64,000 nt of DNA from Desertifilum tharense IPPAS B-1220. Its GTDB lineage: Bacteria; Cyanobacteriota; Cyanobacteriia; Cyanobacteriales; Desertifilaceae. Shown one piece after another: positions 62,914 to 64,000 of the stretch. The stretch is from the NCBI RefSeq assembly GCF_001746915.1, contig NZ_MJGC01000040.1:1-64000 (forward strand), in the 5' to 3' direction. The position numbers were made by a program, and so were the translations under genes. The notes beneath the pieces were generated by a model. The model ran no database searches, had not been told where the DNA came from, and saw only the letters and a list, made by a program, of their open reading frames with translations. Numbering within the stretch: position 1 is the stretch's first letter; each line of letters begins with the position of its first letter.

Positions 62914-64000
62914 ATGACTCGCGAGCGATCGCCCATGACTACCAACAACAAAACTGTCCCCAAGCCTAAAGCAAGCATCAGTGCTACAGCCATTCGCCGC
63001 CATATCGGTACCCTGATGATTACCCTGGCGATTATTGCGATCGGCGTATTCTACGTCAATCGATTGCCCGTCGATTTGCTGCCCGCGATTACCTACCCTC
63101 GGATTGGGGTACGCCTCAGCGCGCCGGGAATTTCGCCCGAAGTGGCCGTGGATGAAATTACTCGCCCCTTAGAAGAAGCCCTCTCCGCAACTGAAGGGGT
63201 GATTCAGGTCTATTCCCAAACCCGCGAAGGACAAGTCAGCGTTGATTTGTACTTTGAACCGGGGGGCAATATTGACCAGGCGTTAAACGAAGCCACCGCC
63301 GCGTTTAACCGTTCTCGCGGCCGCTTGCCCGATACGATTGAAGACCCGCGCCTGTTTAAGGTCGATCCGTCTCAACTGCCGGTTTATGAGTTTGCCCTCA
63401 CCTCAGACACCTTGCGCGGCGTGGATTTGCGGGTATTTGCCGACGAAGAACTGGCTAGAGAACTCAATGTCGTACCGGGGGTTGCCTCGGTGGATGTGTC
63501 GGGAGGCGTGCGCGAAGAAGTCCGGGTGAATTTGGATCTCGACCGGATGCAGTCTTTGGGCGTCAGCGTCAATCAGGTGTTGAATACCTTGCGATCGCGC
63601 AATACGGATATCTCCGGCGGACGCTTGCGAGAAGCGGAATCTGAACCCCTTACCCGTACCGTTGGCCGCTTTAGCAGCGCGGCAGAAATTCGCGACCTCT
63701 CTTTTGACGTGGCAACCGCTAGCGGCGACTCTGGCCCGACCCGGCGCGTCTTTTTGCGCGATTTTGCTCAAGTCGTGGATGGCACCGAAGACGAACGGGT
63801 TCTGGTTTCCCTCAACGGTCAAAGCGCCGTTAAAGTCAGCATCCAGAAACAACCAGACGCCAATACGATTGAGGTGGTTGAGGGCGTGAAGCGGCAGATT
63901 GAAACCCTGAGACGATCGGGTCTGCTCTTAGACGATATCACCCTAATTACTACCCTCGATGAATCGCGCTTTATCCAAAACTCGATTAATAACGTGGTGA
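62914..64000 (+). CDS. RND efflux transporter permease (partial, right edge)
   Basis: The frame opens at ATG 62914 (or 62935) and runs past the end of the window, so only the first 362 or so residues are seen. After a short lead comes TM1 (TLMITLAIIAIGVFYVNRLP). The porter domain follows: ITYPRIGVRLSAPGISPEVAVDEITRP is typical of HAE/AcrB-type pumps, and DPSQLPVYEFALTS and VPGVASVDVSGGVREEVRV belong to the PN subdomains. It would be the proton-driven inner-membrane pump working with the adaptor encoded 58 bases upstream. Metal-ion pump motifs cannot be checked without the rest. Confidence 0.92.
   Translation, partial: MTRERSPMTTNNKTVPKPKASISATAIRRHIGTLMITLAIIAIGVFYVNRLPVDLLPAITYPRIGVRLSAPGISPEVAVDEITRPLEEALSATEGVIQVYSQTREGQVSVDLYFEPGGNIDQALNEATAAFNRSRGRLPDTIEDPRLFKVDPSQLPVYEFALTSDTLRGVDLRVFADEELARELNVVPGVASVDVSGGVREEVRVNLDLDRMQSLGVSVNQVLNTLRSRNTDISGGRLREAESEPLTRTVGRFSSAAEIRDLSFDVATASGDSGPTRRVFLRDFAQVVDGTEDERVLVSLNGQSAVKVSIQKQPDANTIEVVEGVKRQIETLRRSGLLLDDITLITTLDESRFIQNSINNVV

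Overview
The window is a stretch of cyanobacterial chromosome. The palindrome GCGATCGC (HIP1) and its GCGATCG variants occur throughout, the plastid/cyanobacterial ribosomal protein PSRP-3 (Ycf65) is present, and many genes belong to families typical of cyanobacteria (HpsE-type glycosyltransferase, Asr1405-like protein, multi-PAS hybrid kinases, a Ser/Thr-kinase/AAA/histidine-kinase fusion, a KdpD reduced to its N-terminal part). Minisatellite and palindromic repeats between genes fit a filamentous, non-heterocystous type, but the genus cannot be fixed from the sequence alone.

Layout. 0.2-3.6 kb: three glycosyltransferases (hpsE and two GT4 paralogues). 3.7-9.4 kb: a signalling operon read leftward, CheR-TPR, a double CheW and two methyl-accepting proteins, without CheA or CheY. 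9.6-14.3 kb: sugar-phosphate phosphatase, GT9 transferase, IspD, a Uma2 nuclease, a HAD hydrolase and PSRP-3. 14.3-17.5 kb: ATP synthase epsilon and beta, then a DUF421 protein. 17.6-23.6 kb: a 1597-residue hybrid histidine kinase and two unknown proteins. 23.8-25.1 kb: DAHP synthase (aroF) with a long leader. 25.3-38.0 kb: a sulfur region with sulfonate uptake and desulfonation (ssu), two small membrane proteins (MgtC, DUF202), serine acetyltransferase, a rhodanese, the sulfate ABC ATPase CysA and a CysR-like regulator. 38-46.8 kb: mixed genes (VOC protein, tandem lipase-like hydrolases, RsmE, ferritin-like protein, two nucleoside-type ABC permeases). 46.8-54.7 kb: a two-component system and the kdpABFC-D potassium pump genes. 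54.8-64 kb: small membrane proteins, a 1801-residue trifunctional kinase, and an RND efflux adaptor with its permease, which runs off the right edge.

The main find is upstream of aroF. On the minus strand the leader holds two very short reading frames in tandem, of 17 and 22 codons. Each has a run of Tyr/Phe/Trp codons and each is followed by an intrinsic terminator. In each unit the last codons of the leader peptide form one arm of an alternative stem that competes with the 5' arm of the terminator. This is the geometry of ribosome-mediated attenuation, built twice, in front of the enzyme that commits carbon to all three aromatic amino acids.

A second regulatory signal is an inverted repeat, ACGGTA-N12-TACCGT, found in front of the second sulfonate-binding protein gene and, in weaker copies, in the divergent region between the rhodanese operon and cysA. 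It may mark a local sulfur regulon. No rRNA, tRNA, CRISPR array or intact insertion sequence was recognised.
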